Assembly: GCA_945827565.1 (NCBI GenBank)
Contig: CALZNR010000096.1
Coordinates: forward strand, 1 to 6,024
Direction of reading: 5' to 3'
From: an uncultured Prevotella sp.
GTDB taxonomy: Bacteria > Bacteroidota > Bacteroidia > Bacteroidales > Bacteroidaceae
DNA: 6,024 nt
Numbering within the stretch: the first letter of the stretch is position 1; each line of letters begins with the position of its first letter. Under the pieces are notes generated by a model, which saw only the letters and a list, made by a program, of their open reading frames with translations, was not told the origin of the DNA and searched no databases. The position numbers and the translations under genes are program-made. Shown here in pieces: positions 5,980 to 6,024 of this stretch.

Positions 5980-6024
5980 CTGTCTCTTATACACATCTGA
6001 CGCTGCCGACGATATGCAGTGTGT
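5980..6024. other. Nextera i5-side adapter with index (artefact)
   Basis: Positions 5980-6012 are the reverse complement of the 33-nt Nextera read-1 transposase adapter, starting with the Tn5 mosaic end (5980-5998). Positions 6013-6020 (TATGCAGT) occupy the i5 slot; the reverse complement, ACTGCATA, matches what I recall as index S506. The last four bases (GTGT) begin the i5 flow-cell primer. Genomic sequence ends at 5979. Confidence 0.98.

Overview
The window is a piece of a Bacteroidota chromosome, most likely Prevotella or a close relative. The evidence is: promoters of the TTTG-N19/20-TAnnTTTG type before thiG and both tRNAs; almost no Shine-Dalgarno sequences; a secreted GH28 pectinase; and a passenger-repeat surface protein with a T9SS-like C-terminal tail. 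The genus is inferred from style, not proven. Genuine genomic DNA runs only from 46 to 5979. Both ends are Illumina Nextera adapter, including the two sample index barcodes, so the contig stops at library artefacts and not at biological boundaries.

Layout from left to right. At 46-244 (minus) is the N-terminus of thiazole synthase ThiG, cut by the adapter. The 318 bp between thiG and the next gene hold a TPP riboswitch (minus), a possible ribosome-site-masking hairpin, the thi promoter, and a weaker divergent promoter. At 563-1447 (plus) is a complete YitT-family membrane protein. A tRNA-Val(CAC) follows at 1608-1682 with its own promoter, then a perfect 43-bp palindrome that can terminate transcription from both sides. 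At 1799-3180 (minus) is a secreted GH28 polygalacturonase-like enzyme whose reading frame is broken at an (AT)5 tract. A tRNA-Phe(GAA) with its promoter and terminator occupies 3252-3426 (minus). At 3492-4565 (minus) is thiamine-monophosphate kinase ThiL. At 4580-5979 (minus) is the C-terminal part of a large passenger-repeat surface protein, cut by the right adapter.

Two genes belong to thiamine pyrophosphate synthesis: ThiG makes the thiazole phosphate and ThiL phosphorylates thiamine phosphate to TPP. Only thiG is visibly under TPP control. thiL sits 14 nt behind the surface-protein gene, with no visible promoter or terminator between them. The GH28 enzyme and the surface protein fit a gut or plant-polysaccharide lifestyle but form no recognisable polysaccharide utilization locus here.

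I see no CRISPR array, insertion sequence, phage gene, defence system or new type of system. The points most worth checking are the adapter ends and the false gene ends they create, the GH28 frameshift, the possible RBS-masking platform behind the TPP aptamer, and the bidirectional palindromic terminator.
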